Assembly: GCA_038216025.1 (NCBI GenBank)
Contig: JBBQQK010000002.1
Coordinates: forward strand, 1 to 41,248
Reading direction: 5' to 3'
Origin: JBBQQK01 sp038216025
Lineage (GTDB): Bacteria; Patescibacteriota; UBA1384; XYA2-FULL-43-10; 1-14-0-10-43-13
Length of the DNA stretch: 41,248 nucleotides
The notes below the pieces were generated by a model. It ran no database searches. It had not been told where the DNA came from and saw nothing but the letters and a program-made list of their open reading frames with translations. Below, one piece after another: positions 8,707 through 16,514 of the stretch; position 1 is the stretch's first letter, and each line of letters begins with the position of its first letter. Made by a program: the position numbers and the translations under genes.

Positions 8707-9843
8707 TTACTCCAAATCTAATTTTCCTTCATTCAACTCTAAGATTTCAATATCCGGTAATGCTGCTCCGGCGATGCCTTGAATTTCGCCGTACATCTTG
8801 GCTGTATTGTCTGTTAGGCGAAGTATCTGTGATTCTCTTTTTCCCCAGAGTTTTTGAAAAGAAATTTTTTCTCTATCAAGATCGGTTTTCATCATTAGGA
8901 ACGTCTCAACAAGCGCTTCTATCTTTTGGGCAAAAGTGTTTGAGGTTAAATAATTATAAAGTGCCTCCATTTTCTGATCTTTGCCTTGTTGAGCCATCAT
9001 TGCCCCCGAAACATTTATCAGATTCTGACGCATTATTGCGGCTACGCCTTTGATGATTGAGTAGTTGCAAACCCAAATCCCTTTATAAGGGCCGAAACTT
9101 TCAATATCTTTAGGTAATACTTCTGATACCAGTATAGCAATATCGGCATGACAGGCACGGCAATCGTCTTTTAATTTCTGAACCCATTCTTCGGTCCAAT
9201 GCTTCGTCCGCTTTAATTCCCAGGCAATTTTTCCGGCAGACGCTCCCCCGTTGGTATAGACAGCTTGGATAATGTCAGCGCCGTTTATACCTTTTGGCAC
9301 AGGCTCAATATTATCAAGTGGAAAGGCAACCGATAGTAGCTCTTCAATGGAAAGTTCGAGAACTTCGCCCTGTGTCTGCATGGAGCCTTGGTGAGCCTTC
9401 CTCTGTGCTTCCGCTAAGGACTTTTTTGTATCATCAAGTTGTTTTTCTTTTTCGGCTAATTTGAGTTCATACAATTGCTGGGCTTCTTTTGTCGCCTTTT
9501 CTTCGATAGTTTTTTTTTCTTCGAATAGTCTTTTTTGGACCTCTAGGTCCAATCCCTTCATCCTATCTTCTAGATCAGATTTTAATTTCAGAGTTTCGAG
9601 TTCTTTTTTTTGTGATTCTTCCCTTTTTTGTTGTTCGATCTTTTGCTGTATTTCAAACTTTCTTTTTTCGTCTAAAAGTTTTGTTTCCAGTTCTTTGATG
9701 GCGCCAGATTCTTTTTGTGCGAATTCTTTTTCAATCTGTTTGCGTTCTGCGTCGCGTATTTGATCTTTGACACGTTGAATTATCACTTCTGAAACTGGTA
9801 TTTCAGTGCCGCACTTTGGACATTTTATTTCATTCATAGTCAT
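8707..9843 (-). CDS. DUF2130 coiled-coil predicted nuclease
   Basis: The 378-residue protein begins with CPKCGTEIP (a zinc-ribbon half) near residues 8-11. A long charged coiled coil covers about 25-160 (KELETKLLDEKRKFEIQQKI and similar). The conserved DUF2130 domain follows: LSIEELLSVAFPLDNIEPVPKG, then GADIIQAVY and AWELKRTKHW near 206. The GADIIQ plus E-L-K arrangement fits a PD-(D/E)XK fold, so a DNA-cleaving role is likely but unproven. ATG at 9837 (MNEIKCPKC) is an equally good start; neither has a clear ribosome site. A LexA-like direct repeat and a DnaA-box sequence lie about 45-70 bases upstream, suggesting damage control. Confidence 0.85.
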   Translation of the reverse strand: MTMNEIKCPKCGTEIPVSEVIIQRVKDQIRDAERKQIEKEFAQKESGAIKELETKLLDEKRKFEIQQKIEQQKREESQKKELETLKLKSDLEDRMKGLDLEVQKRLFEEKKTIEEKATKEAQQLYELKLAEKEKQLDDTKKSLAEAQRKAHQGSMQTQGEVLELSIEELLSVAFPLDNIEPVPKGINGADIIQAVYTNGGASAGKIAWELKRTKHWTEEWVQKLKDDCRACHADIAILVSEVLPKDIESFGPYKGIWVCNYSIIKGVAAIMRQNLINVSGAMMAQQGKDQKMEALYNYLTSNTFAQKIEALVETFLMMKTDLDREKISFQKLWGKRESQILRLTDNTAKMYGEIQGIAGAALPDIEILELNEGKLDLE

Positions 9844-9870
9844 TACACATTAATTGGTTCAATGATAATA

Positions 9871-9876
9871 GTATAG
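9871..9876 (-). promoter_or_regulatory. probable -10 of the DUF2130 gene
   Basis: TATACT on the minus strand (9876-9871) lies about 30 bases before the start codon. No convincing -35 is present at 17 bases; the LexA-like box at 9886-9902 covers that position, consistent with repression by occlusion. Confidence 0.4.
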
Positions 9877-9885
9877 CACAAACAG

Positions 9886-9902
9886 TGTTCGGTTTTTGTT
9901 CG
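9886..9902 (+). promoter_or_regulatory. LexA-like direct-repeat operator upstream of the DUF2130 gene
   Basis: TGTTCGGTTTTTGTTCG reads GTTC-N7-GTTC on the plus strand and matches the site in the lexA promoter at 15 of 17 positions. It overlaps the expected -35 region of the DUF2130 gene. A DnaA-box sequence TTATCCACA (9906-9914) follows three bases later. Confidence 0.55.
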
Positions 9903-9941
9903 CAGTTATCCACAAGACAATGTTAAAAAGGGTTTGGAAAA

Positions 9942-10021
9942 GGCCCTGTCATTCGCTATTAGACAAGGCCCCGTGTTCTACGAAAAGGGTTGGCACGCCT
10001 GTAGTGATAACCTATTCGTAG
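9942..10021 (-). ncRNA. two-hairpin structured element after thioredoxin (terminator or small RNA)
   Basis: Two stems lie in the gap between trxA and the DUF2130 gene. One pairs CTACGAA (9978-9984) with TTCGTAG (10015-10021), with an inner GGTT/AACC. The other pairs GGCCCTGTC (9942-9950) with GACAAGGCC (9962-9970) over 9 bases with one G-T pair. On the minus strand the second stem is followed by TTTTCC, so the simplest reading is a trxA terminator. The first stem is not explained by that. Confidence 0.4.
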
Positions 10022-10076
10022 AGTAATAGTACACAAAATCACAAAATAATTCAATGTAACGATTTATAATCGCTAT

Positions 10077-10397
10077 TTAAAGATTATCTTTGATCTTATC
10101 TTCCAGATTTTCTTTGGTGGTTGCCCCTACTTGGCGGGCTTTTTCTTCCCCGTCTTTAAAGACAATAAAGGTTGGCACACCCATTACTTTGTATCGAGCG
10201 GTTATGTCGGGGTTTTCATCGATGTCCAGTTTTATAACCTCAACCTGATCGTTATCTTTAAAGTCTTTTGCTAGGTCGTCAATGAGAGGTGCCATCATCT
10301 GGCAAGGTCCGCACCAGGAGGCAGAAAAGTCAACTAAAACAGTTTTGCTCGATTTCATTAGTGTCTCAAACTCTTCTTTTCCTACTTTTTTGGCCAT
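10077..10397 (-). CDS. trxA: thioredoxin
   Basis: The 106-residue protein has the classic thioredoxin fold signatures: VLVDFSASWCGPCQMMAPLI with the redox pair WCGPC near residues 28-32, DIDENPDIT, and the cis-proline segment VMGVPTFIVFKDGE. The length is that of a single-domain cytoplasmic thioredoxin. AAAGGAG lies 5 bases before the ATG. It supplies electrons to reductases and repair enzymes; its reductase candidate is the TrxB-like gene at 24671-25600. It follows the 813-residue membrane protein gene but is separated from it by a strong hairpin with a long T-run, so it is probably transcribed independently. Confidence 0.97.
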   Translation of the reverse strand: MAKKVGKEEFETLMKSSKTVLVDFSASWCGPCQMMAPLIDDLAKDFKDNDQVEVIKLDIDENPDITARYKVMGVPTFIVFKDGEEKARQVGATTKENLEDKIKDNL

Positions 10398-10433
10398 AAA
10401 ATCTCCTTTATTTATTATTCAGTATTTAATTTA

Positions 10434-10520
10434 GCAAAAAAATAAAAAAACTATAATAGAGAAATGTTGTAAGGTCGTATTTGCCTTCCTGCGCTAGCAT
10501 GGGGGCAAATTTTCTCTATT
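10434..10520 (-). terminator. nested hairpin with long T-run after the 813-residue membrane protein gene
   Basis: An outer 10-base perfect stem pairs AATAGAGAAA (10455-10464) with TTTCTCTATT (10511-10520). It encloses an inner stem ATTTGCC/GGCAAAT (10479-10485, 10504-10510), extended inside by CC/GG and TGC/GCA around TAGC. On the minus strand it is followed by ATAG and then 15 bases that are T except for one A. It should terminate transcription, but it is much more elaborate than a usual terminator. Confidence 0.65.
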
Positions 10521-10528
10521 GATCTTAG

Positions 10529-12970
10529 TTATTTTTGGCTTTCTTGGTGCTTTGATAAAAGATAAATGGCTCCTGCCAAAAATGCTATGCCTACTAGCGC
10601 AATAGCTGGTAGCGCCCAATCGGATCCTTTTAGTTGTTGAATCGCTATTGCCAAAAGGCTAATAGCCCCCCACTTAGTAATTAGTTTATTTTTAAAAGCT
10701 ATACCGCTTACAAATAAACAAACGCTCTCAAATCCAAGGATTAGAGCGTAAAAGTTGGCCTTATCGGTATTCTCGATAGTTTGAAAAAACAAAGGTATGG
10801 TCAAAAATGCGAGAGACAGTACTGCTAAAGTTTGTTCATTAGATGCTTTATTTTTAATTTTCTCTAAGTAAGCCAACAGACCGAAGAATCCAGCCCATAT
10901 GATCATATAGGCGTGCAGCTCTTTAATCTCCCAAAGACTCATAGCGCATTGCAGAGCAATTATCGCAAGGGCGCCAGAAAAATATTTGATGGTATCTGTT
11001 TTTTGAGAAATGCCTTCATAAAAGAATATGCATGCGGTTACAGTTAGCGAGCTTACCATATAATAACTAACCAAGTTATATTCATAGCTATATATTGGGA
11101 AAGAAAATAATATTGCTAACGCATTTGTAAGTAAACCGACAGATCTAAAAATTTTGGAGCGCACGTTGTTTGGTTCCAGTAGGCCTATTAGATAATAAAT
11201 CACTCCGATGGTAGAGTACATCCAAGAGAGATTGATCAGATCAATATTCAAAACCTTTATCATGAAATATGGAATTATTAATAAGATTAGAGCGCCAATC
11301 GCTGTGTTGAAAGATTTTTCAACAAAAATCGAAGCGGAAAAATAAATAGTTGAAAGTAGTACTAAATAAAGAATTGCAAAGGATGAATTGCCATTTGAGA
11401 ACAAGAAGCAAACAGTTACAAAAGCTGAAATTAGAGAAAAGGAAATTGCAATATCTGCTGAAATTTTTTGCTTGAATCGGTTGAAGAAGCAAGCGAGAGA
11501 AATTAATAATAATGTGCAAACAAAATATACACTCGAAAGGAGCTTAAGATGATCACCTTGGTTCAATTCTTTGTAAAGAACAATATACGTAAATGGAATG
11601 GCGACAAAGCCGGCTGCAGCGAGAATTAGGTTTAAGTGGTTCTTTTTCAACAAGTAGGCCACAGCATTGGCAACTATAGCTAGTAATATAACCAATGTTA
11701 GTGTTTTTGGTTCGCTAAGCACGGGAAAAATTGAAAAAACTGTAGCCAGGCTGGCAACAGATGTGAAGATTAATGAGTCATCATTTTCTTTATCTACGAT
11801 GCCTGAGATTAAAGCGTAGATAAGGGCTATTAAAATAAGCGCATACGAAATTACGCTTATTGGCAAGATTGTACTTGAAAGCACCGCACTGACACCTGCA
11901 GGTAACAGAACCAATCCTGCCAGTAGATTTGCTGATTTACTATTTTTGTCTTCGGAGGTAATGCTTAGTAAAATATAGAAAATTGAACCAAGGATTAAAT
12001 TAATTCCAGCTGAGAGCCATCCGTATTGATATACAAGCGCTAAAGAGATGAGCAAAGAAATTGGTTGAAAGGCAAAAGAGCTAAAACCGAGTGGATTTGA
12101 TAGCTCAATAGTGATGTTCCATTTTTTGCTTGCTCTTCCGATCAAGACTGCGCATAGAGCAAAAATGCTCATGCCCCAGAAGAAATAATATACAGGCACG
12201 TTGAAGAGTGAAATGAACGATTCAAAAAGAGATAAGGCAGTAAGGGAAATCAGGTAGTTAAGGTAGATTTTTTTGATCAAGAGAGTAGAAATGGTGTAGA
12301 AAATGAGTGTAAATAAGGAACTAACGAACCAAATTAGATTGCCGCTTGTATGATTGAAGACAAGCAAATAAGCCGACAGTCCTATGAAAGGGAATAACAC
12401 GACCCCAATTGTAGTAAAGGTTAAGCCGGCCGGCTTTATTTTTTCGGTCTTTAAATAAAGATATATGCCCAGAAAATAAAACATCAAAGCAAAGATAGCG
12501 AGAAAAATTGTTTTACCTAGTCCCGATATGATGTCGCCACTGAACCCGATAAATATGCTTGCAGCTAATACAATCAGAAAAGCGCCCACATAGAGAAGGG
12601 CATTTATATTATCAAAGGGTTTAGCGGTGTTAGCTGTTATGCGCCTAGAAAATTCTGGCGAGTCGGTTGCGTATGTATCGGTATAGGTGATATTCGTCTC
12701 GGGATTTTGGTTGTCTGTCGAGATCTTTTCGTGAATAACGCCGGTTGGGGTGGCGTTTGGGTTGCCCAGATAGTTCGATGCCATTATGAATGCTTCTTTT
12801 TCTTTGGCGTCGTCTGTTACTTCGGAACGGGTTTTAAGCTCTCTCGCTATGTCCTCACGGCATTTGTGGATATTGCCGCCAGCATTACCGCTGATTGACT
12901 TTATGATGTATATAATTCCGGCAATCCATGGAACCAGTACAATGGCTAAAATTGGCAAGATAAATTCCAC
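10529..12970 (-). CDS. large polytopic membrane protein, function unknown
   Basis: The 813-residue protein starts at GTG with AAAGGAGG directly upstream. Residues 1-25 form a first membrane segment, followed by a soluble stretch to about residue 115 with a short helical region (CREDIARELKTRSEVTDDAK) and a Thr/Asn-rich linker. From FDNINALLYVGAFLIVLAAS onward the rest is almost continuous hydrophobic segments, roughly 20 or more, ending in a short basic tail. The pattern resembles large multi-pass families such as DUF2157/DUF2339, but I cannot assign it. No catalytic motif is visible. A role in the envelope is only inferred from its form. Confidence 0.85.
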   Translation of the reverse strand: MEFILPILAIVLVPWIAGIIYIIKSISGNAGGNIHKCREDIARELKTRSEVTDDAKEKEAFIMASNYLGNPNATPTGVIHEKISTDNQNPETNITYTDTYATDSPEFSRRITANTAKPFDNINALLYVGAFLIVLAASIFIGFSGDIISGLGKTIFLAIFALMFYFLGIYLYLKTEKIKPAGLTFTTIGVVLFPFIGLSAYLLVFNHTSGNLIWFVSSLFTLIFYTISTLLIKKIYLNYLISLTALSLFESFISLFNVPVYYFFWGMSIFALCAVLIGRASKKWNITIELSNPLGFSSFAFQPISLLISLALVYQYGWLSAGINLILGSIFYILLSITSEDKNSKSANLLAGLVLLPAGVSAVLSSTILPISVISYALILIALIYALISGIVDKENDDSLIFTSVASLATVFSIFPVLSEPKTLTLVILLAIVANAVAYLLKKNHLNLILAAAGFVAIPFTYIVLYKELNQGDHLKLLSSVYFVCTLLLISLACFFNRFKQKISADIAISFSLISAFVTVCFLFSNGNSSFAILYLVLLSTIYFSASIFVEKSFNTAIGALILLIIPYFMIKVLNIDLINLSWMYSTIGVIYYLIGLLEPNNVRSKIFRSVGLLTNALAILFSFPIYSYEYNLVSYYMVSSLTVTACIFFYEGISQKTDTIKYFSGALAIIALQCAMSLWEIKELHAYMIIWAGFFGLLAYLEKIKNKASNEQTLAVLSLAFLTIPLFFQTIENTDKANFYALILGFESVCLFVSGIAFKNKLITKWGAISLLAIAIQQLKGSDWALPAIALVGIAFLAGAIYLLSKHQESQK

Positions 12971-13033
12971 AAACCTCCTTTATGATTTATAAATTCATTA
13001 TATATCAAAGTTTGTGTAAATAGTAATTTAGAA

Positions 13034-13480
13034 CTATGGATGGCCTAGTTTTTCCGCTTCTTTCATAAACTTTTTAGCTGATCCAAAACTTTTATATACT
13101 GAGAGAAACCGAAGATATGCAACTTCGTCTGTTTCTTTTAGTTTGTTGATGACAAAGTCCCCTATCTGTTTAGAATGCACCACTTTGCTTTTAAGTCTGG
13201 CAATTTCATGTTCAACGTCATCGATTAGGTTCTCAATGACTGAAGGTCCAAACGGGCGCTTTTCAAAAGCTAAATACATGCCTTTAGCAATTTTTTGTCT
13301 TTGATAATCTTCTACTACACCGTTTCGTTTGAATACCTGAATTTTTGGAGGCTCAATCTTTTCATAGGTAGTAAAACGGAATTTGCAACGCAAACACTCC
13401 CGCCGACGGCGGACGAATCGCTTTTCGTTTCGGGAATCGAGCACTTTTGTTTCAGATTTTTTGCATTCAGGACAAAGCAT
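13034..13480 (-). CDS. nrdR: NrdR transcriptional repressor of ribonucleotide reductase genes
   Basis: The 148-residue protein has the two NrdR domains at normal length. The N-terminal zinc ribbon is MLCPECKKSETKVLDSR followed by CLRCKFRFTTYE, and the ATP-cone begins at IQVFKRNGVVEDYQRQKI and continues through FLSVYKSFGSAKKFM. NrdR senses ATP/dATP and represses nrd genes by binding paired NrdR boxes. No ribonucleotide reductase gene lies in this window. It sits after ftsZ, but a terminator and a repeat cluster separate them, so it is probably not in the division operon. Confidence 0.96.
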   Translation of the reverse strand: MLCPECKKSETKVLDSRNEKRFVRRRRECLRCKFRFTTYEKIEPPKIQVFKRNGVVEDYQRQKIAKGMYLAFEKRPFGPSVIENLIDDVEHEIARLKSKVVHSKQIGDFVINKLKETDEVAYLRFLSVYKSFGSAKKFMKEAEKLGHP

Positions 13481-13549
13481 AGATTTAGAATATAGAATAA
13501 TGAATTATGAATCAAGGAGGGCATGCTTGAGTTCAATGGAAGAGTAGGG

Positions 13550-13622
13550 CACGCTTTAGCGTGGCGGAACCCAGCCTAAAGGCTGTACTACAAAAGAATA
13601 TCGTAGTTCAAGCTTTAGCTTG
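13550..13622. repeat. three 14-base hairpin repeats of one family
   Basis: CACGCTTTAGCGTG (13550-13563), CAGCCTAAAGGCTG (13572-13585) and CAAGCTTTAGCTTG (13609-13622) share one architecture: a 6-base stem with a two-base AA or TT centre. The gaps are 8 and 23 bases. They look like dispersed palindromic repeats piled together. Confidence 0.6.
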
Positions 13623-13706
13623 GAAACAAAAAAACCAGAGGGATCAAAATAAGTTGCAAGTTCAAAGTTTATAAAATAGAAAACAAATAAGCTTCTTAGT
13701 TTCACT

Positions 13707-13727
13707 CCTCCCCTCTCTGAGGGGAGG
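13707..13727. repeat. CCTCCCCTC palindromic repeat
   Basis: CCTCCCCTC and GAGGGGAGG pair perfectly over 9 bases around TCT and are followed by CTGGGTGGGGTGTG. The form is that of a dispersed hairpin repeat with a conserved G-rich tail. Confidence 0.55.
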
Positions 13728-13799
13728 CTGGGTGGGGTGTGGAATGGAAATATCTCATAATACCACCACTACCCCTCTTCCCCTTGGAAAGGAGAGTAA

Positions 13800-13846
13800 T
13801 TACAGATTTGATAGATTGCCACGCCCCTTCGGGGCTCGCAATGACA
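13800..13846. repeat. fragment of the GCAATGAC dispersed repeat
   Basis: GATTGCCACGCCCC, TTCG, GGGCTCGCAATGAC has the same end sequence (TCGCAATGAC) as the MITE-like element at 37846-37978. It is a partial copy. Confidence 0.5.
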
Positions 13847-13857
13847 GAACAAAACAT

Positions 13858-13885
13858 AAAAAACCACGAGCAATCGTGGTTTTTT
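13858..13885. terminator. bidirectional terminator between ftsZ and nrdR
   Basis: AAAAAACCACGA and TCGTGGTTTTTT pair perfectly around GCAA. A-runs and T-runs on both sides allow termination in either direction. It separates ftsZ from nrdR. Confidence 0.75.
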
Positions 13886-13944
13886 ATCATTGAGTATGAA
13901 ATTTACAAAGTAAGAATTAGAGTAGGTATATACCCCCTCTCAAT

Positions 13945-13965
13945 CTCCCCCTACTTTAGGGGGAG
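13945..13965. repeat. CTCCCCCTA palindromic repeat
   Basis: CTCCCCCTA and TAGGGGGAG pair perfectly over 9 bases around CTT. It is another short hairpin in the ftsZ-nrdR gap. Confidence 0.5.
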
Positions 13966-13997
13966 AAAAATATTTTAAGCCATATACTCTATAATAG

Positions 13998-14026
13998 TTA
14001 AAATAGCCCCGAGGGCTATTTTAACT
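13998..14026 (-). terminator. perfect hairpin overlapping the ftsZ stop codon
   Basis: GTTAAAATAGCCC and GGGCTATTTTAAC form a 13-base perfect stem with a three-base loop. The last ftsZ codons and its TAG stop lie inside the stem. No clean T-run follows, so it may protect the 3' end rather than terminate transcription by itself. Confidence 0.5.
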
Positions 14027-15173
14027 TACGTCTGATGAAGGCCGGAACTTCTAGTTCGTCGTCATCATCGTCTTGAGTTCTTTCTTCTATTTGAGGTTCT
14101 TGTGATTGCATTTGATATCTCATTGGTGCTGGCGGTTCTCGTCTGATGATCTGTGAAGGCGGAATATCTTTAGTCGGAGTCTCTGAGACTTGGAATCCTT
14201 TTCTTTGTGCTCTTTGCTCTGACTCGAAACCAGTCGCGATCACAGTGATCTTTACCTCACCTTGCATCGCTTCGTCTATAATTGCACCGAAAATAATATT
14301 TGCGTCAGCGTCAGCTGCTTCGGTAATGGCCTTAGCTGCTTCATCTATCTCATACATCCCGAGATCTGGTCCGCCGGTAATATTGAAAAGTATACCTTTT
14401 GCGCCAACGATAGAAAGCTCAAGCAGCGGTGAGTCGATAGCGGATCGGGCAGCTTCAATGGCTCTATTGTCTCCTGTGCCATGACCGATGCCCATAAGAG
14501 CGCTGCCGGCATCTGACATAATGGCTTTCACGTCAGCAAAGTCAACATTGATGATGCCATGGTAAACGATAAGATCGGCTATGCCTTGCACGCCTTGGCG
14601 GAGGACATCGTCTACTATGCCAAAAGCGTCAAATAAGGAGGTTTTTTTATCTATAACTTGCAAAAGTCTGTCATTTGGAATGGTAATCAAGGTATCTACA
14701 CGGTCTTTCATTTCGGATATACCCATTTCGGCGATTTTCTTGCGTCTCTGGCCTTCAAATGAGAATGGCTTGGTAACAACACCAACTGTCAAAGCGCCAA
14801 GCTCTCTTGCGATCTCTGCTACAAATGGCGCAGCGCCAGTACCGGTGCCGCCACCCATGCCGCAGGTAACAAAAACCATGTCGGAACCTTTAAGTGTTTC
14901 GTAAACTTCTTCTTTGTTTTCCTCTACGGATTTTCTACCAACTTCGGGATCGGCACCTGCGCCTAGTCCTCTAGTTGTCTCTTTGCCAATTTGAATCTTA
15001 ATTGGAGATTCATTAAAAGCTAATGCCTGAGCATCTGTGTTTATAGCAATAAATTCAACTCCACGAAGTTTGGAGTTGATCATACGAGTTAGAGCACTGC
15101 CTCCTGAACCTCCGACACCAATTACTTTGATGACAGCAAAGTTTTCGAGATCTGACCCTTTTCTTTCTGGCAT
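14016..15173 (-). CDS. ftsZ: cell division GTPase FtsZ
   Basis: This tubulin homologue forms the division ring. Clear motifs are IGVGGSGGSAL, the GTP-binding loop GGGTGTGAAP, NPNDRLL-like IPNDRLLQV, and the T7 loop NVDFADVKAIMSDAG. The C-terminus DDDELEVPAFIRRKLK matches the peptide that binds FtsA. Three in-frame ATGs are possible; I take 15173 (MPERKGSD) because AAGGA lies 6 bases upstream, giving 385 residues. The first ATG, at 15197, has no ribosome site. The gene lies directly after ftsA, so both filament and membrane anchor come from one transcript. Confidence 0.97.
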   Translation of the reverse strand: MPERKGSDLENFAVIKVIGVGGSGGSALTRMINSKLRGVEFIAINTDAQALAFNESPIKIQIGKETTRGLGAGADPEVGRKSVEENKEEVYETLKGSDMVFVTCGMGGGTGTGAAPFVAEIARELGALTVGVVTKPFSFEGQRRKKIAEMGISEMKDRVDTLITIPNDRLLQVIDKKTSLFDAFGIVDDVLRQGVQGIADLIVYHGIINVDFADVKAIMSDAGSALMGIGHGTGDNRAIEAARSAIDSPLLELSIVGAKGILFNITGGPDLGMYEIDEAAKAITEAADADANIIFGAIIDEAMQGEVKITVIATGFESEQRAQRKGFQVSETPTKDIPPSQIIRREPPAPMRYQMQSQEPQIEERTQDDDDDELEVPAFIRRKLK

Positions 15174-15204
15174 TGGCATTCCTTTATTGATTCTCATAAT
15201 TTAA

Positions 15205-16443
15205 TTAAGGCAAAAAATGCTTGAAGGTAGATTTGATTTTCCCAACGACACTTCCAATACCTGGAACATCAAAATCGAAGGTACTCCCTCCTTCGTACTT
15301 ATGATCTTTGCCCCAATACATCAATCCTATGCTTGTAGCATATACTGGGTCATCAAGTTTGTCAACAATTCCGGTTACTTCCAAAACAGGCTTTCCAACT
15401 TGGGTCGGCAAACACATAGTTGATTTGGTCAACTCAAGAATTCCATCGATTTTTGCACCGCCTCCGGTCAATATGACTCCTGCCGGCAACGTGCCATCTC
15501 GTCCTACTTTGCGAAGTTCGTCTTTCGTCATGAGGAATATTTCGTTCAAGCGAGCCTCAATAATTTCGGCGATATATTTGACGCTGGCCAAGCCCTGTTC
15601 GTCTTTGCTTATCTTGTTTAGATCGATTTCTTCTTTCTCGGAAACTTTATCAGGTAGCGCGTAGCCATATTTAGTTTTAATAGTTTCGGCAATATCAATA
15701 TTTGTTCGAAGACCGATAGCAATATCGTTTGTGATGTGTGTTGAGCCGATCGGAATAACTCCAGAGCTGATCAAATCACCTTCTTCGTAAACAACATAAG
15801 AGGTGGCGGTCGCGCCAATATCAATCAAAATAACGCCGATGTCCATCTGACGTTTTGACAGCAAAACTTTAGCAGTAGCAATTGGTGAAAAAACTATATC
15901 TGTAATTTTTACTCCCGCTTGATCCAATGCCTTGGTAATGCTTTTAATTGCATTGGTTGAAGTCGAGATGATATGAGTGTTCACTTCTAATCTTATGCCG
16001 GTCATGCCGATCGGATCCCGGCTTTCGTCTTGGCCATCAATTAGAAAGCTTTTTGGTAGAACATGCAGCACTTCTCTGTTGGGTTTGTTCGGTATTGCCT
16101 TTGCGGCATCAAGAGCTCTAACCGTATCTGTCTCGGAAATCTCTCCGTCAGTGCGGGAGACTGCTATAACGCCTTTGCTTTCTTCTGATTGAATATGCGG
16201 ACCGGAAATTCCCACAACTGCACTTTGTACAGACATGCCGGACATTCTTTCGGCCTCTTCCAAGGCAGCCGAGATGGAAGAAACTGTTTCTTCAATGTCG
16301 ACAATTACGCCTTTTTTTATGCCTTGGTTAGTGCTTTTGCCAACACCAATTATATCAATAGCGCCGTTTTCAACCTTGCCGATGCAGGCGACTATCTTGG
16401 TGCTTCCAATGTCTATTCCGACAGAAATTATATTTTGACTCAC
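15205..16443 (-). CDS. ftsA: cell division protein FtsA
   Basis: This actin-like ATPase anchors FtsZ to the membrane. It shows the phosphate-1 motif VGIDIGSTKIVACIG, the 1C-domain region QSAVVGISGPHI, the phosphate-2 motif VILIDIGATATSYVVYEEGD and the adenosine motif PAGVILTGGGAKIDG. The C-terminal VVGKIKSTFKHFLP fits the amphipathic membrane-targeting helix. I start it at GTG 16443, where GGAGGG sits just upstream; a longer frame opens at TTG 16461 but would place that ribosome site inside the gene. The product is 412 residues, normal for FtsA. ftsZ follows within 35 bases. Confidence 0.96.
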   Translation of the reverse strand: MSQNIISVGIDIGSTKIVACIGKVENGAIDIIGVGKSTNQGIKKGVIVDIEETVSSISAALEEAERMSGMSVQSAVVGISGPHIQSEESKGVIAVSRTDGEISETDTVRALDAAKAIPNKPNREVLHVLPKSFLIDGQDESRDPIGMTGIRLEVNTHIISTSTNAIKSITKALDQAGVKITDIVFSPIATAKVLLSKRQMDIGVILIDIGATATSYVVYEEGDLISSGVIPIGSTHITNDIAIGLRTNIDIAETIKTKYGYALPDKVSEKEEIDLNKISKDEQGLASVKYIAEIIEARLNEIFLMTKDELRKVGRDGTLPAGVILTGGGAKIDGILELTKSTMCLPTQVGKPVLEVTGIVDKLDDPVYATSIGLMYWGKDHKYEGGSTFDFDVPGIGSVVGKIKSTFKHFLP

Positions 16444-16514
16444 TGTCCCTCCGGTTATCAATCAAGTAACATTTATATTTATAAGTTTACTTTAAAACGT
16501 CGCCGCTATCAATA

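Noticed and set aside
9906..9914. DnaA box as evidence of a replication origin
   Set aside because: Only isolated single boxes occur, with no cluster and no dnaA or dnaN nearby.
13739..13978. ORFs on both strands in the ftsZ-nrdR gap
   Set aside because: They are made of palindromic repeats and the terminator, without ribosome sites or protein similarity.
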